A DNA stretch of 63,973 nt. Source: an uncultured Campylobacter sp. Its GTDB lineage: Bacteria; Campylobacterota; Campylobacteria; Campylobacterales; Campylobacteraceae. Below, piece by piece: positions 35,286 to 45,387 of this stretch; the first letter of the stretch is position 1, and each line of letters begins with the position of its first letter. A program made the translations under genes and the position numbers. The stretch lies in the NCBI RefSeq assembly GCF_937959485.1, contig NZ_CALGPY010000002.1, positions 1 to 63,973 of the forward strand, read 5' to 3'. The notes beneath the pieces were generated by a model. The model saw nothing but the letters and a program-made list of their open reading frames with translations. It made no database searches and was not told the origin of the DNA.

Positions 35286-37286
35286 CTAACCTACGATCGC
35301 GCCGTTTTTTACGGGCGCGAGAGTACTAAGCAGCGTAAGACTGCCGTCCTCGGCGCTTAAAATCATACCCTCGCTGCTATGTTTAAAAATTTTAGCGGGT
35401 TTTAAATTTGCCAGCACGCAGATCTGCTTGCCGACAAGCGCGGCGGGATCGTAAAATTTCGCGATACCGCTGATGATTTGACGCGGTTTCTCCTCGCCCA
35501 AATCGATCATAAATCGCAACAACTTCTCGCTACCCTCAATGTTTTCGCACTCCAAAATCGTGCCGACTTTGATAACACACTTTTTAAAATCATCGATTTT
35601 AATCTGCACTTCAGATGCTGCGCCTTGGGCTTCTTGCGCCGTAGCGCCCGATCCGGAAGCGTTTGCGTTTGAGTTTAGCGCGCTTTTTGCCGCAGCGTCT
35701 GTGCCCGAACCGCTTGCAGAATTTGCAGTGCCATCCAACCTGTCGTAGTCCGCCTTCGGCATTAGCTCGTGATCGATCTTGGTAAAAAGCGGCTCGCACG
35801 GCTTGGCCTTAAAATCTAAAATTTCGCCGCGAAGCACTAGCTTCTCATAAAGCGACGTGGCTATTTCAAAGCCGAGCGTGTCCGCGATACGTGCCGCCGT
35901 CTTCGGCATTGCAGGGCTTAGCAGCACGGCGACTTTAGCCAAAATATTTGCGACCAATGCGACGAGAGCCAGCGCCTTAACCTGTTCGCCGTTTTTCATC
36001 AAATTCCACGGCTCGTATTTCGCAATCGAAGCGTTCGCAAGAGCAAGCGCCCTCCAAAGCTCCTCTAAGTATCTATTAGTAGCGACCTCCTCAAGCGCGC
36101 TAAGCGCGGCGCTCAGATAGGAGTTTGCTTCCTCTATCTCGGCGGCGAAAAATTTCATCACCTCTTTGGAATTTATGACGTAGTCCGAATATTTTGCGCT
36201 CATACCGACGATACGGCTGAGTAGATTTCCAAGCTCGTTGGCAAGCTCGGAATTTACGCGGTTTATGATCGCTTTTTGCGAAAAATCGCCGTCTTGACCG
36301 AACGGTACCTCGCGCAGTAAGAAATACCTAAACTGCTCCAGCCCATAGGCGTTTGCGACCTCGCGCGGATCCACGACGTTGCCCAGGCTCTTGCTCATCT
36401 TTTTGCCGTCGCGCGTCCACCAGCCGTGAGCTGCGATGCTGCGTGGCATATTTAGTCCCAGGCTCATCAAAAACGCAGGCCAATAAACGGCGTGAAAGCG
36501 CAAAATATCCTTGCCCACGATGTGCAGCGCGTCGCTCCAATACTCCATCCGCTCGCCGCCCGCGCAAAATCCGAGCGAGCTAAGATAATCCATTAGCGCG
36601 TCCAGCCAGACGTAAATCACGTGCTTCGGATCGTTCAGCTCGGGCGGAATTTTAACGCCCCAATCAAAGCCCGTTCTCGTGATCGAAAGATCCTTCAGAC
36701 CGCCTTTTACAAAGCTTATCACTTCGTTTTTTTTGCCTAGCGGCAGGATGCACTTTTCATCCTCGTACCATTTTAAAAGCCGCTCTGCATAGGCGCTAAG
36801 CCTGAAAAAATAGCTTTCCTCTTTTAAAATTTTAGTCTTTTTGCCGCAGTCGGGGCAATACTCGCCGTCGATGAGCTGAGCGGAAGGGAAAAAACTCTCG
36901 CAGCTTACGCAATAGTTGCCCTCGTATTCGCCCTTATAAATGTCGCCCTTTTCATACATCTTGCGAAATACGTTTTGCACCGCCGCCTCGTGCGCGGCAT
37001 CGGTAGTGCGCGAAAACATATCGTAGCTGATGTCAAACTCGTCCCACAGGTCTTTAAATTTAGCGCTTACGCCGTCTGCGTACTGCTTTGGGCTCTGAGC
37101 GTGCTTGGCTGCGGCCTCCTCGATCTTTTGACCGTGCTCGTCGGTGCCCGTTTTAAAAAACACCTCGTGTCCTTGCAGGCGGTAAAATCTAGCCATCGTA
37201 TCGGCGATGATCGTCGTATATGCGTGACCGATGTGTGGGACGTCATTTACGTAATAAATCGGCGTCATTATGTATTTTTTCATCAT
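35286..37286 (-). CDS. metG: Methionyl-tRNA synthetase
   Basis: Charges tRNA-Met. 666 residues with the class I HIGH motif as HIGH (in PHIGHAYTT), a zinc-type insert (CVSCESFFPSAQL...CPDCGKK), and KMSKS (GKKMSKSLGN). A C-terminal OB-fold tRNA-binding domain (about 560-666) follows a low-complexity Ser/Ala/Gly/Asn linker (about 505-555). The second ATG (codon 2) has better spacing from AGGAG than the first. It starts the operon running to the menaquinone decarboxylase. Confidence 0.97.
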   Translation of the reverse strand: MMKKYIMTPIYYVNDVPHIGHAYTTIIADTMARFYRLQGHEVFFKTGTDEHGQKIEEAAAKHAQSPKQYADGVSAKFKDLWDEFDISYDMFSRTTDAAHEAAVQNVFRKMYEKGDIYKGEYEGNYCVSCESFFPSAQLIDGEYCPDCGKKTKILKEESYFFRLSAYAERLLKWYEDEKCILPLGKKNEVISFVKGGLKDLSITRTGFDWGVKIPPELNDPKHVIYVWLDALMDYLSSLGFCAGGERMEYWSDALHIVGKDILRFHAVYWPAFLMSLGLNMPRSIAAHGWWTRDGKKMSKSLGNVVDPREVANAYGLEQFRYFLLREVPFGQDGDFSQKAIINRVNSELANELGNLLSRIVGMSAKYSDYVINSKEVMKFFAAEIEEANSYLSAALSALEEVATNRYLEELWRALALANASIAKYEPWNLMKNGEQVKALALVALVANILAKVAVLLSPAMPKTAARIADTLGFEIATSLYEKLVLRGEILDFKAKPCEPLFTKIDHELMPKADYDRLDGTANSASGSGTDAAAKSALNSNANASGSGATAQEAQGAASEVQIKIDDFKKCVIKVGTILECENIEGSEKLLRFMIDLGEEKPRQIISGIAKFYDPAALVGKQICVLANLKPAKIFKHSSEGMILSAEDGSLTLLSTLAPVKNGAIVG

Positions 37287-37329
37287 TCTCCTTGCGCTTA
37301 CTTAAATTTGAGTAAAAATTTTATTAGTC

Positions 37330-38031
37330 CTATTGCGTGGCTGTGCCGGTATTAGAATTTAGCGTGTATCTTACGTATCCGGTCTCCGGCTCGATAGTAA
37401 TACTAGCGGTCTCTCTCGCATCATTGGTAAGCGTGATTATGCATGGATTTTGACCCACAAAAAGCCTATCATAAGGCACTGTAGAGTCGGCTACTTGTCC
37501 CATAGGACGTCCATATGAGTCAAAGACTATAGTTTGATTAGTAGGGGCTCCGCAATTAGTAAATGTGATATTTCTAATATTGTAAGTTTTTGTAAGATTT
37601 AGCTTCTTATTAATCCTCTCGGCATTTCTATTCATCGCCTGATTTTGAAAGCCGGCACTCAAAATTTTATTTGGATTTTGTGGATCCGTAGCAAAATCAA
37701 CTCTCGATAGATCAGACAGATCCGCACTACCGTTAGGATTACCGCTCATAGTGCTATCGTAATACACTGTATAAGTCCAACCCTCGGCACTACCTTTGGC
37801 GGTAGTATAACTAAATTGAATTCTCCAAAGTTTTTTAAACCAATCCGGGTCATTAGGATCGAATTTGTTATCATTCATAGCCAACTGCTGAGTATAGCGA
37901 ATATGAGCAGCTACTTGATCTGCCGCCTCCACAAGGCTATTTCGATTGATTTGAGGCACCGCCACCGCCGCTAGAATTCCAACCACCACGATGATGAAAA
38001 TCAGCTCTATCATAGTAAATGCTTTTTTCAT
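37330..38031 (-). CDS. Type II/IV pseudopilin-like protein
   Basis: 233 residues beginning with a prepilin leader: MKKA, then FTMIELIFIIVVVGILAAVAVP. The Phe after cleavage and Glu5 are conserved; Ala replaces the usual Gly before the cut. The remainder is a soluble globular domain with two cysteines far apart (about 158 and 199) that could pair. It is probably a minor pseudopilin of a type II secretion or competence system; no other component is adjacent. Confidence 0.85.
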   Translation of the reverse strand: MKKAFTMIELIFIIVVVGILAAVAVPQINRNSLVEAADQVAAHIRYTQQLAMNDNKFDPNDPDWFKKLWRIQFSYTTAKGSAEGWTYTVYYDSTMSGNPNGSADLSDLSRVDFATDPQNPNKILSAGFQNQAMNRNAERINKKLNLTKTYNIRNITFTNCGAPTNQTIVFDSYGRPMGQVADSTVPYDRLFVGQNPCIITLTNDARETASITIEPETGYVRYTLNSNTGTATQ

Positions 38032-38058
38032 AATTTTTACCTTTCATAAAAATTTTGT

Positions 38059-39300
38059 TTATATTTTAACATAAAATTTCGCAATTCGCACGCCTCGCTT
38101 GTAAATATCTATATTTTGTATCGAATTTTTATGATCCGAGACATATTCCGGCTCATCCGCGTAGATAAAAGCACTATTCCCACCAGGCAGTCCGTAAAAT
38201 TTCAGGCGCAGGCAGAGCCTCTCGTCCTCGCAGCTTACGCTTTTTACTCCGCGATTTTTTAGCTCACTTGCCAGCTGCCTAGCTACGTCGAATTTATAGA
38301 TGAAATGCCGCTGAGGCTTGTTTGCAAACACCGCCTTATACATCACGTCGCTAAAAACCACCGCGAAGTAGCTAAACATCAAGCTTGCCAGCGTTACGCC
38401 CACGGCGATCTTATGAAAGGTGCGAAATTTAGGCAATCTAACTCGGTATGAATTAAACAGAACCCGAATGATCAAAGGCGTAGCGATGACGCAATACGGC
38501 AGCATAATCTCAAGTGGCACGCGCTGTCTTAGCGAAAAAAGCATCGTCAGACAAAGCGCACTTGTAGCGATGAACCACAGCAAGCTCTTCTCCTCTTTGA
38601 TCCAAATTCTATAGATAGTGTAGATGAAAAATAAAAACACTAAAGGCGAAAACGCGCCCGCAAAAACGCCCACGGTGTCTAGAAAATACCCCTTCGGCTT
38701 GCCCTTCGAACTTACGTCGTAAAAGATCACGCTGAAGCTAAAAAGCGCTATGCAAAGCAGCAAAAGCTCCTTTTTGCGCATATAAAGAGCCCAAATTCCA
38801 AAGCCCACGTAGAGCATAAAAAACGCTCTGTCAATCAGGGCGCAGGCAGAGAGAAGCACGAAAAGCGCGATATCGTATTCGCTCTTTGCAAAATAGATCG
38901 CCAGCAACGTGAAAAAAACGATGATGCCCGCGGGATTTAGCAAGATCGCGCTACTCATCGACGCAGGAAGCGCCATAAACAGCGCCATAGCGACTACTCT
39001 ATCGAAGCGGCGCTTTAGAATAAATTTTGAAATTTTATAGATCATCGCGGCGTTTGCGAAGTGGATCAAAATAAACGGCACGCGCAGGGCATAGTCGTTG
39101 CGCCCGAAAATTTCGCAACTTAAATTTGCGATTAGCGAAACGAGGGATTTTTTCTCATAAAAAATTTCGGCTTCGTAGTAGCTGATGCTTAAATTTGAGA
39201 TCGCATAAAGCAAAAATATCCCCTGGAACAGGCACATTATAGAGATCACGAAAATTTCGTTTTGATAAAGCTTCTTCACTCTCATCCTTGCTGCGGGCAC
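38059..39300 (-). CDS. Polytopic membrane protein, glycosyltransferase family 39-like
   Basis: 413 residues with about ten membrane helices. A periplasmic loop early in the protein carries SYYEAEIFYEKKSLVSL and FGRNDYALRVPFILIHFAN. The acidic residues after the first helix and the YALRVPF pattern fit GT39/ArnT/PMT-type lipid-linked sugar transferases, but the acceptor is unknown. A second Met at codon 6 could be the start. It precedes the pseudopilin gene on the same strand. Confidence 0.65.
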   Translation of the reverse strand: MPAARMRVKKLYQNEIFVISIMCLFQGIFLLYAISNLSISYYEAEIFYEKKSLVSLIANLSCEIFGRNDYALRVPFILIHFANAAMIYKISKFILKRRFDRVVAMALFMALPASMSSAILLNPAGIIVFFTLLAIYFAKSEYDIALFVLLSACALIDRAFFMLYVGFGIWALYMRKKELLLLCIALFSFSVIFYDVSSKGKPKGYFLDTVGVFAGAFSPLVFLFFIYTIYRIWIKEEKSLLWFIATSALCLTMLFSLRQRVPLEIMLPYCVIATPLIIRVLFNSYRVRLPKFRTFHKIAVGVTLASLMFSYFAVVFSDVMYKAVFANKPQRHFIYKFDVARQLASELKNRGVKSVSCEDERLCLRLKFYGLPGGNSAFIYADEPEYVSDHKNSIQNIDIYKRGVRIAKFYVKI

Positions 39301-39372
39301 TTTAAATTTATGGCTGAATTCTACGGCCGAAATTTTATAAAATTTAGCCGCTAAATTTAACCGCGCGCCGCT

Positions 39373-39822
39373 TCATTCCTCTATCGTATAATTTTCCCAA
39401 AAGAAATTTATCCACTCATCCGTCTTTGAAATTTTAAAATCGGGCTGGATAAGCGCCTTGGGTTTGTAAAAAATCACCGCCGTTTTAAGCTCTATTTGCG
39501 GAAATTTCTCCAGCAGCACACGCTTGATCTCGACCATGCTGTCGCCGCTGTCGATGATATCGTCCACCAGCAGCACGCGCTTGTAAAGCTCCAGATCGGG
39601 CACGTTGAAAACGTCGATGGTGTCGAGCTTTTTGGTGTCCGCGTAATGGATGGAATTTATCGAAAATATCGTCCGCATATCAAGCGCATTGGCTAGCGCG
39701 TGGCCGAATGTGAGCCCGCCTCTAGCGATCGCCACGATTGCATCGGGCATAAATTCGTCCCTAACCTGCTTTGCTATAACTCTTGCGTCGCGATCCATCT
39801 CGTCAAAACTATAAAATCTCAT
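39373..39822 (-). CDS. Purine phosphoribosyltransferase
   Basis: 149 residues of the type I PRT fold. The PRPP-binding loop is VLLVDDIIDSGDSM (about 74-87) and an early block is DAIVAIARGGLTFGHALA. Length and the pattern fit a hypoxanthine/xanthine/guanine PRT (Gpt-like). The NCS2 purine permease gene lies immediately upstream (15 bp), so salvage of imported purine is the likely job. Exact base preference is not visible. Confidence 0.88.
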   Translation of the reverse strand: MRFYSFDEMDRDARVIAKQVRDEFMPDAIVAIARGGLTFGHALANALDMRTIFSINSIHYADTKKLDTIDVFNVPDLELYKRVLLVDDIIDSGDSMVEIKRVLLEKFPQIELKTAVIFYKPKALIQPDFKISKTDEWINFFWENYTIEE

Positions 39823-39837
39823 ATCTTTCCTTAAAAT

Positions 39838-41133
39838 TTAATGCATTAAAAATACTAAAACGCTAATCGCGCCAAGCGTCAAAACGCCGAAATTTAAATC
39901 TTTTATCCTGCGCTGAGCGAGTCTAACTACGATATATGCGATAAAGCCGAAGCTTAGGCCGTTGGTGATCGAGTAGGTAAAAGGCATCAAAAATACTATG
40001 AAAAACGCAGGGATTAAAATTCCAGCGTCGCTATAATCGATCTTGCCAAGCTCGCTAAACATCAAAACCCCGACCATTACGAGGATCGGATAGATTGCAT
40101 TTGCAGGGATCGCCTTAAATAGCGGCAGCATAAACAGCGTCAGCACGAAAAACATAGCGCAAAATACCGCGGTAAGCCCCGTGCGGCCGCCCGCCTCCAC
40201 GCCGCTGGCGCTTTCGGCAAATGCAGTAACCGTGCTCGTGCCGATAACGGCTCCTGCGACGCTACCTATCGCATCGGAGGTTAAATTTCTAGATAGTTTT
40301 TTCATGCCGTCTTTGCTATTCTCTCCAAAAAGCCCCGCGCGATTTCCTACGCCAGTTAGAGTGCCGATGCTATCGAATAGATGCGTAACGAAAAATGTGA
40401 TTATAAAAGGTACGAACGCAAGCTTCAGAGCTCCGGGGATATCTAGCTTAGCAAATATCGGCGTTATGCCGCTTGGCGCACTTACTATGCCATGCGGTGC
40501 GGGTGAAATTCCAGCCACCCACGCAACGCACGAAGTAATCAAAATGCTTAAGATAAACGCTGCCTTGATTCTAAGCACAAAAAGCACCAGCACGACCGCT
40601 AAGCCTAAAATCCCAAGCAAAACGTTTAGATCTTTTAAATTTCCTAAAGTTACTAGCGTCGCCTGACTAGGCGCGATGACACCCATCTGCTTAAGTCCGA
40701 TGAAGCAGATAAAAGCGCCGATACCCGCGCTTATGGCGCGACGCAGATCAAGTGGGATAGATTTGATAACCCAAACGCGAAAATTAGTAAACGAAAGCAC
40801 GGTAAAAAGCGCCCCGCTTATTGCTACGATGCCAAGCGCGCTCTGCCACGGCATCTTCGCATCCACGCACAACGCAAAGGTAAAATACGCATTTAGCCCC
40901 ATGCCGACGCTAAGCGCAACGGGGGTATTTGCAAAGAGCCCATTAAATAACGTCGCGATTATCGTAATAAGCGCGGTTGCCGTAACCAGCGCATCAAACG
41001 GCATACCTGCGATGCTCATAATGTTAGCGTTTACCGGCACGATGTAAATCATCGCCAAAAACGTAGTAAGCCCCGCAATAAGCTCCTGCCTTACCGACGT
41101 TTTTGCCGCGGCGAGATGAAAGAATTTCTCCAC
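39838..41133 (-). CDS. NCS2-family purine permease (AzgA/PbuG type)
   Basis: 431 residues, about 12 to 14 membrane helices. Characteristic parts are TTFLAMIYIVPVNANIMS near the start, PVALSVGMGLNAYFTF, and GTSTVTAFAESASGVEAGGRTGLTA, the AzgA-like signature. It likely imports adenine, hypoxanthine or guanine with protons. Encoded directly before the phosphoribosyltransferase that would trap the base as nucleotide. Confidence 0.92.
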   Translation of the reverse strand: MEKFFHLAAAKTSVRQELIAGLTTFLAMIYIVPVNANIMSIAGMPFDALVTATALITIIATLFNGLFANTPVALSVGMGLNAYFTFALCVDAKMPWQSALGIVAISGALFTVLSFTNFRVWVIKSIPLDLRRAISAGIGAFICFIGLKQMGVIAPSQATLVTLGNLKDLNVLLGILGLAVVLVLFVLRIKAAFILSILITSCVAWVAGISPAPHGIVSAPSGITPIFAKLDIPGALKLAFVPFIITFFVTHLFDSIGTLTGVGNRAGLFGENSKDGMKKLSRNLTSDAIGSVAGAVIGTSTVTAFAESASGVEAGGRTGLTAVFCAMFFVLTLFMLPLFKAIPANAIYPILVMVGVLMFSELGKIDYSDAGILIPAFFIVFLMPFTYSITNGLSFGFIAYIVVRLAQRRIKDLNFGVLTLGAISVLVFLMH

Positions 41134-41151
41134 TTGCTCCTCCTTTAGAAT

Positions 41152-42234
41152 TTATTCGTAAATTTCGATCTGATTATACAAGCTGTCGCGCTCGACCGGC
41201 ACAAAGCCTGCCGTGCCGATCATATCGATAAAATCGCGCTTGCTCTGCCCTTTTTTGCTGCCGGCGCCGGCGCTGCTTTGAATGCTTTCGTTCTCGATCG
41301 TGCCGTCAAGATCATCCGCGCCGAAATCCTGCGCTACAAGAGCTAAGCTTAGCGTCGAGGTCGCCCAATACGCCTTGATATGCGCGACGTTGTCGAGCAA
41401 AATTCTACTAATCGCAATCGTTTTTAAAATTTCGACCGAGCCCAAAAAGCCTTTCACGTCCAGATAGTTATTCTCGCGCTGATACACGAGCGGGATAAAG
41501 GCGTTGAAACCGCCGCCGTTAGCGCGAGCTAGGCTCTCATCTTGCAGCGCACGGATACGCAAGATGTGATCGATGCGGTGAGCGCGGCTTTCGATATGTC
41601 CAAAGAGCATCGTGGCGTTGCTCTGACGCCCGCGCGCATGCCACAGCGAGTGGATACGTAGCCACTGCTCGCTTGAGACCTTGCCTTTGCAAATTTTATC
41701 GCGCACGTCCTCATCAAAAATTTCGGCGCCGCCCCCCGGCATCGAATCCACGCCGCTTTGCATCATCAGCTCTATCGTCTCCTCGTAGCTCATCTTCCAC
41801 TTTCGCCGCCAGTAATCGACCTCTGCCGCGGTCATCGCCTTGATATGCACAAGCGGATATTTTTGCTTTATCGCTTTAAAAATTCCTAAATATTGCTGCG
41901 GCGTAACGAATGGATTGTGCGAGCTTACGATATGAATCTCTTTCGTGCCGCGCGCTACCGTCTCGTCCACGATACGCATAATCTCATCATCGCTCATCGT
42001 GTAGGCGTTTTCGTTCTTGCGGTGCGCCGAAAATGCGCAAAATTTACAGGTATCTGCGCATAAATTCGAAGGATTTATATGACGATTTGCGTTGAAATAG
42101 ACGTTTTTGCCGTTTTTTTGCTTGCGAATAGCAAAGGCGAATTTGCCCAGATCGAAAAGATCCAAATCCCATAATTTCACGCCGTCTTCGTAATTTAATC
42201 TCTCGCCGCTTTGTAGTTTTTCTAAAATTTCCAT
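41152..42234 (-). CDS. mqnE: Aminofutalosine synthase MqnE
   Basis: Radical SAM enzyme that builds aminodeoxyfutalosine from the chorismate-derived enolpyruvyl benzoate and SAM in the futalosine menaquinone route. The 360 residues hold the cluster motif CADTCKFC (CxxxCxxC, about 58-65), followed by AFSAHRKNENAYTM, then IHIVSSHNPF and MPGGGAEIF. Together with the UbiD-type decarboxylase at 31613, it shows the organism makes menaquinone by this pathway. It is divergent from glmS. Confidence 0.94.
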   Translation of the reverse strand: MEILEKLQSGERLNYEDGVKLWDLDLFDLGKFAFAIRKQKNGKNVYFNANRHINPSNLCADTCKFCAFSAHRKNENAYTMSDDEIMRIVDETVARGTKEIHIVSSHNPFVTPQQYLGIFKAIKQKYPLVHIKAMTAAEVDYWRRKWKMSYEETIELMMQSGVDSMPGGGAEIFDEDVRDKICKGKVSSEQWLRIHSLWHARGRQSNATMLFGHIESRAHRIDHILRIRALQDESLARANGGGFNAFIPLVYQRENNYLDVKGFLGSVEILKTIAISRILLDNVAHIKAYWATSTLSLALVAQDFGADDLDGTIENESIQSSAGAGSKKGQSKRDFIDMIGTAGFVPVERDSLYNQIEIYE

Positions 42235-42261
42235 CGATTTCCCAAGCCAAATTTTGAGCTA

Positions 42262-42267
42262 ATTATA
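42262..42267 (-). promoter_or_regulatory. -10 box upstream of mqnE
   Basis: TATAAT on the minus strand within ATTATATAATTAG, about 28 bases before the mqnE ATG. Confidence 0.5.
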
Positions 42268-42375
42268 TAATTTTTTGCTTACAAAATGGATAAGCGGACT
42301 AAATTTAGAGCCGAATTTCGTTAATTTAAAATAGCGTAGTAAAATGGGCGCCAAATTTTAAATAAGGAAAGCAAA

Positions 42376-44193
42376 ATGTGTGGAATCGTAGGCTACATAG
42401 GAAATGCCGAAAAGAAAAAAATCATAATAAACGGACTGAAAGAACTCGAGTATCGCGGATATGACAGCGCTGGGCTTGCCGTGATGGATGAGAGTGCGAA
42501 TATAAAGTACTTCAAAGCGGTCGGCAAGCTAAATAATCTCGAAGAAAAGATGAAAGATTTCACTTCGCAAGGCTTTGGCGTTGCGATCGGACATACTCGC
42601 TGGGCGACGCACGGAAAGCCCACCGAGCTTAACGCGCATCCGCATTTTGGAGATTTTAGCTTCGTCGTACATAACGGCATCATCGAAAACTACATCGAGC
42701 TAAAAGATGAGCTCGAAGCGGACGGCGTGAAATTTTTAAGCCAGACCGATACCGAAGTGATCGTACATCTTTTTGAAAAAAATTTCAAGGCTAGTAACGA
42801 CGCATTTAAGGCATATGAAGCCACAATTAAACGGCTAAAAGGCGCATACGCAACGCTTTTGATCACCAAGGCAGCACCCGGCGAAATTTTCTTTGCTAAA
42901 AATGCAGCTCCGCTCATCGTCGCAAAAAACGATAAAAACGAAATTTTCTTTAGCTCCTCGGACGCTCCGCTCATCGGGCTTGCGAATACGGCTGCGTATC
43001 TGGACGATCAAATTTACGGCGTCGCCAAACTAGGGCAAATCGACATTTTTAAAAACTCTAAACCGCATAATTGCGCCTTTAGTGAGCTTCCTAAAGATAA
43101 AGGCTATGCGCAAAAAGAGGGCTTTAGATTTTTTATGGAAAAAGAAATTTACGAGCAAGCGCAAGTCGTAACCGAAGCGATGATGGGGCGCGTGATCAAG
43201 GGCGGTAAGATAAAATTTGACGAACTTGATGCGGCGATGTTTGAGGGCATCGACGAGGTCGTGCTATGCGCCTGCGGCACGAGCTATCACGCCGCGCTCG
43301 TAAGCTCGTATCTTTTCGAGCGCATCGCTAAAATCCGCACGAAAGTAGAAGTTGCTAGCGAATTCCGCTATAAAGAACCATTTTTAAACAAGAATTCCTT
43401 ATTTATCGTGATCTCGCAAAGCGGCGAGACCGCCGATACATTAGAGGCGCTGCATATCGCTAAAAAAGCTGGTCTTAGGACGCTTGCAATCTGCAACGTC
43501 GATAACAGCTCGATCGTGCGCATGGCAGGCAGCGTGATCCTCACCCGCGCAGGCATCGAAAAGGGTGTGGCATCTACGAAGGCCTTTGCGACGCAGGTTA
43601 TGGTGCTATGGATGTTTGTGGTGTATCTTGCAAATCTGCGCGAAGTCATCTCGGCGCGCACGAATTCCGCTGAAATTTCGGCGATGCTTCATATCCCGCA
43701 AATTTTAAAGATCAAAGACGGCTTGCAGGATAAAATTTACCGTATGAGCAAGCACTATCTGCACGGACACGGCTTTTTCTTTATCGGTCGCGATATTTTC
43801 TATCCGCTCGCTCTTGAGGGCGCACTCAAGCTCAAAGAGATCTCCTATCTGCACGCCGAGGGCTATCCGAGCGGCGAGATGAAGCACGGACCGATCGCTC
43901 TTGCCGATTCTAATCTCTTTACGGTTGCGCTGATGCCAAAGCATTTGCTCTATGAAAAAACCAAAAGCAATGTCGAAGAGCTTGCTGCGCGCGATGCGTA
44001 TATTTTGGCGATCAGTCCAGAAGAGCCAGAGATCGCGGATGATTTTATCAAAACAAGCGAGCAGAGTCACGCGATGAGCGAGTTTTTTGAGATGATGATA
44101 ATTTTACAAATTCTAGCTCTTGAAATCTCCGTCAGACTTGGCAACGACGTAGATATGCCGCGGAATTTAGCCAAAAGCGTCACCGTAGAATAA
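42376..44193 (+). CDS. glmS: Glutamine-fructose-6-phosphate aminotransferase
   Basis: Makes glucosamine-6-phosphate for peptidoglycan and LOS. 605 residues: the N-terminal class II glutaminase starts MCGIVGYIGN with nucleophile Cys2, and HTRWATHGKP and HNGIIENY follow. Two SIS sugar-isomerase domains span about 285-605 (CGTSYHAAL, SQSGETADT, and the C-terminal PRNLAKSVTVE with the essential Lys). AAGGAAAGC precedes the ATG. No glmS ribozyme is visible in the short leader. Confidence 0.97.
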   Translation: MCGIVGYIGNAEKKKIIINGLKELEYRGYDSAGLAVMDESANIKYFKAVGKLNNLEEKMKDFTSQGFGVAIGHTRWATHGKPTELNAHPHFGDFSFVVHNGIIENYIELKDELEADGVKFLSQTDTEVIVHLFEKNFKASNDAFKAYEATIKRLKGAYATLLITKAAPGEIFFAKNAAPLIVAKNDKNEIFFSSSDAPLIGLANTAAYLDDQIYGVAKLGQIDIFKNSKPHNCAFSELPKDKGYAQKEGFRFFMEKEIYEQAQVVTEAMMGRVIKGGKIKFDELDAAMFEGIDEVVLCACGTSYHAALVSSYLFERIAKIRTKVEVASEFRYKEPFLNKNSLFIVISQSGETADTLEALHIAKKAGLRTLAICNVDNSSIVRMAGSVILTRAGIEKGVASTKAFATQVMVLWMFVVYLANLREVISARTNSAEISAMLHIPQILKIKDGLQDKIYRMSKHYLHGHGFFFIGRDIFYPLALEGALKLKEISYLHAEGYPSGEMKHGPIALADSNLFTVALMPKHLLYEKTKSNVEELAARDAYILAISPEEPEIADDFIKTSEQSHAMSEFFEMMIILQILALEISVRLGNDVDMPRNLAKSVTVE

Positions 44194-44253
44194 TCGTTTT
44201 TTAAGTTCATTTTGACTAATATTTCTCATTAAAAAATCGGGGAATGTTAGTAT

Positions 44254-45387
44254 ATGAGACTTATTGGATTTATCAGAGGTGAAAATGTCATAGTCGCCAC
44301 GGGCGGGGTCGAGTATAGCTATGAAATGCTGGGCGAGCGCGATCCTAGCCTAACCGACGGCGATGAGGTAAGTTTCGACACGCTAGCATCCAGCGCGATA
44401 AATATAAAGCGCGTCGAGGGCTCTAAATCCAAAGACCGCGTAGCGCAAAAAGTAGCCCCACAGCCAAAAGAATCTGCAAAGCAAAACGATGAAATTTTTG
44501 GCGATAAGAATTCTGCAGAAAATAATATATCCGAAGCGCCATTTATTCAAAGTCCTGCCGAAAAGATCTCAGAGGATAACTCTGCCGTAAAAGAAACGAA
44601 GGTCGCAAAAAAATTTAATAAATTTAAATTTAACCGCAAAGCCAAGCCTACGAGTGCAAAAAAACCGAAATTCTTTGGATTTGAGTTCGTCCAAACAGAC
44701 GATCTGCGCACCACACAAAGCGTCGAGAGTAAAATTTATACTTCATCTATCCGCAAGGAAGGGCTTAAATCCATAATCCTGCCCATAGCGCCAATAGTCA
44801 TTATTTTGATATTCCGCTCGCAAATCGCAAGCATATTTCTATCTTTTTCGCAGATCGAAGCTTATGTCAATCAAGACACGGTTTATATGGTGATGGACCT
44901 ACTTATTTTCCTTAGTTTTGCGCTATTTTATCTGCTGCCGCTTAACCGCGCGATAAACCTACTCTCCATAGCGACGCACGATCAATACCCAATGCGTCAA
45001 ATGGCGAATTACAACGTCTTTATCATCCTGTGCGTCATCTCTACGATCCTGCAGGATAAGAGCCTGGGGCTGGATGAGTTCGAGCAGATTTTCATCTGCG
45101 GCGTGATCGGATTTGGGCTCATTTCGTTTTATTATAAGTTCAAGGCTTTTGCATTTATGTTTTTCAAAACTGCAGGCTCGATCCTATTTGCTCCTGCGCT
45201 GCTCGTAGAGCTCGCAGCTATTATTTTCATAGGCATCGGCGACCGCTATACTGGCGCATCGATAAAATTTATGGAGCTTACGGGGCTATTTTTTGCGAGC
45301 ACGGCGTGGAGGTATATCATAATTTTTATCGTTATGTCGCCGCTTTATTTCCTTGGATTTTGTATGCTAAGGCGGATTAAAAAATAA
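44254..45387 (+). CDS. Hypothetical integral membrane protein
   Basis: 377 residues. A small soluble N-terminal domain (1-60, RLIGFIRGENVIVATGGVEYSY) could be a strand-rich fold. A charged low-complexity linker follows (about 65-150, Lys/Glu/Asn/Ser). The C-terminal half (about 170-377) has five or six membrane helices. I do not recognise a family; the membrane half is vaguely Yip1-like. It follows glmS by 60 bp on the same strand and may be co-transcribed. Confidence 0.7.
   Translation: MRLIGFIRGENVIVATGGVEYSYEMLGERDPSLTDGDEVSFDTLASSAINIKRVEGSKSKDRVAQKVAPQPKESAKQNDEIFGDKNSAENNISEAPFIQSPAEKISEDNSAVKETKVAKKFNKFKFNRKAKPTSAKKPKFFGFEFVQTDDLRTTQSVESKIYTSSIRKEGLKSIILPIAPIVIILIFRSQIASIFLSFSQIEAYVNQDTVYMVMDLLIFLSFALFYLLPLNRAINLLSIATHDQYPMRQMANYNVFIILCVISTILQDKSLGLDEFEQIFICGVIGFGLISFYYKFKAFAFMFFKTAGSILFAPALLVELAAIIFIGIGDRYTGASIKFMELTGLFFASTAWRYIIIFIVMSPLYFLGFCMLRRIKK

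Noticed and set aside
42235..42375. glmS riboswitch/ribozyme upstream of glmS
   Set aside because: The leader is short and AT-rich with no ribozyme-like structure, and the element is known mainly from Firmicutes.
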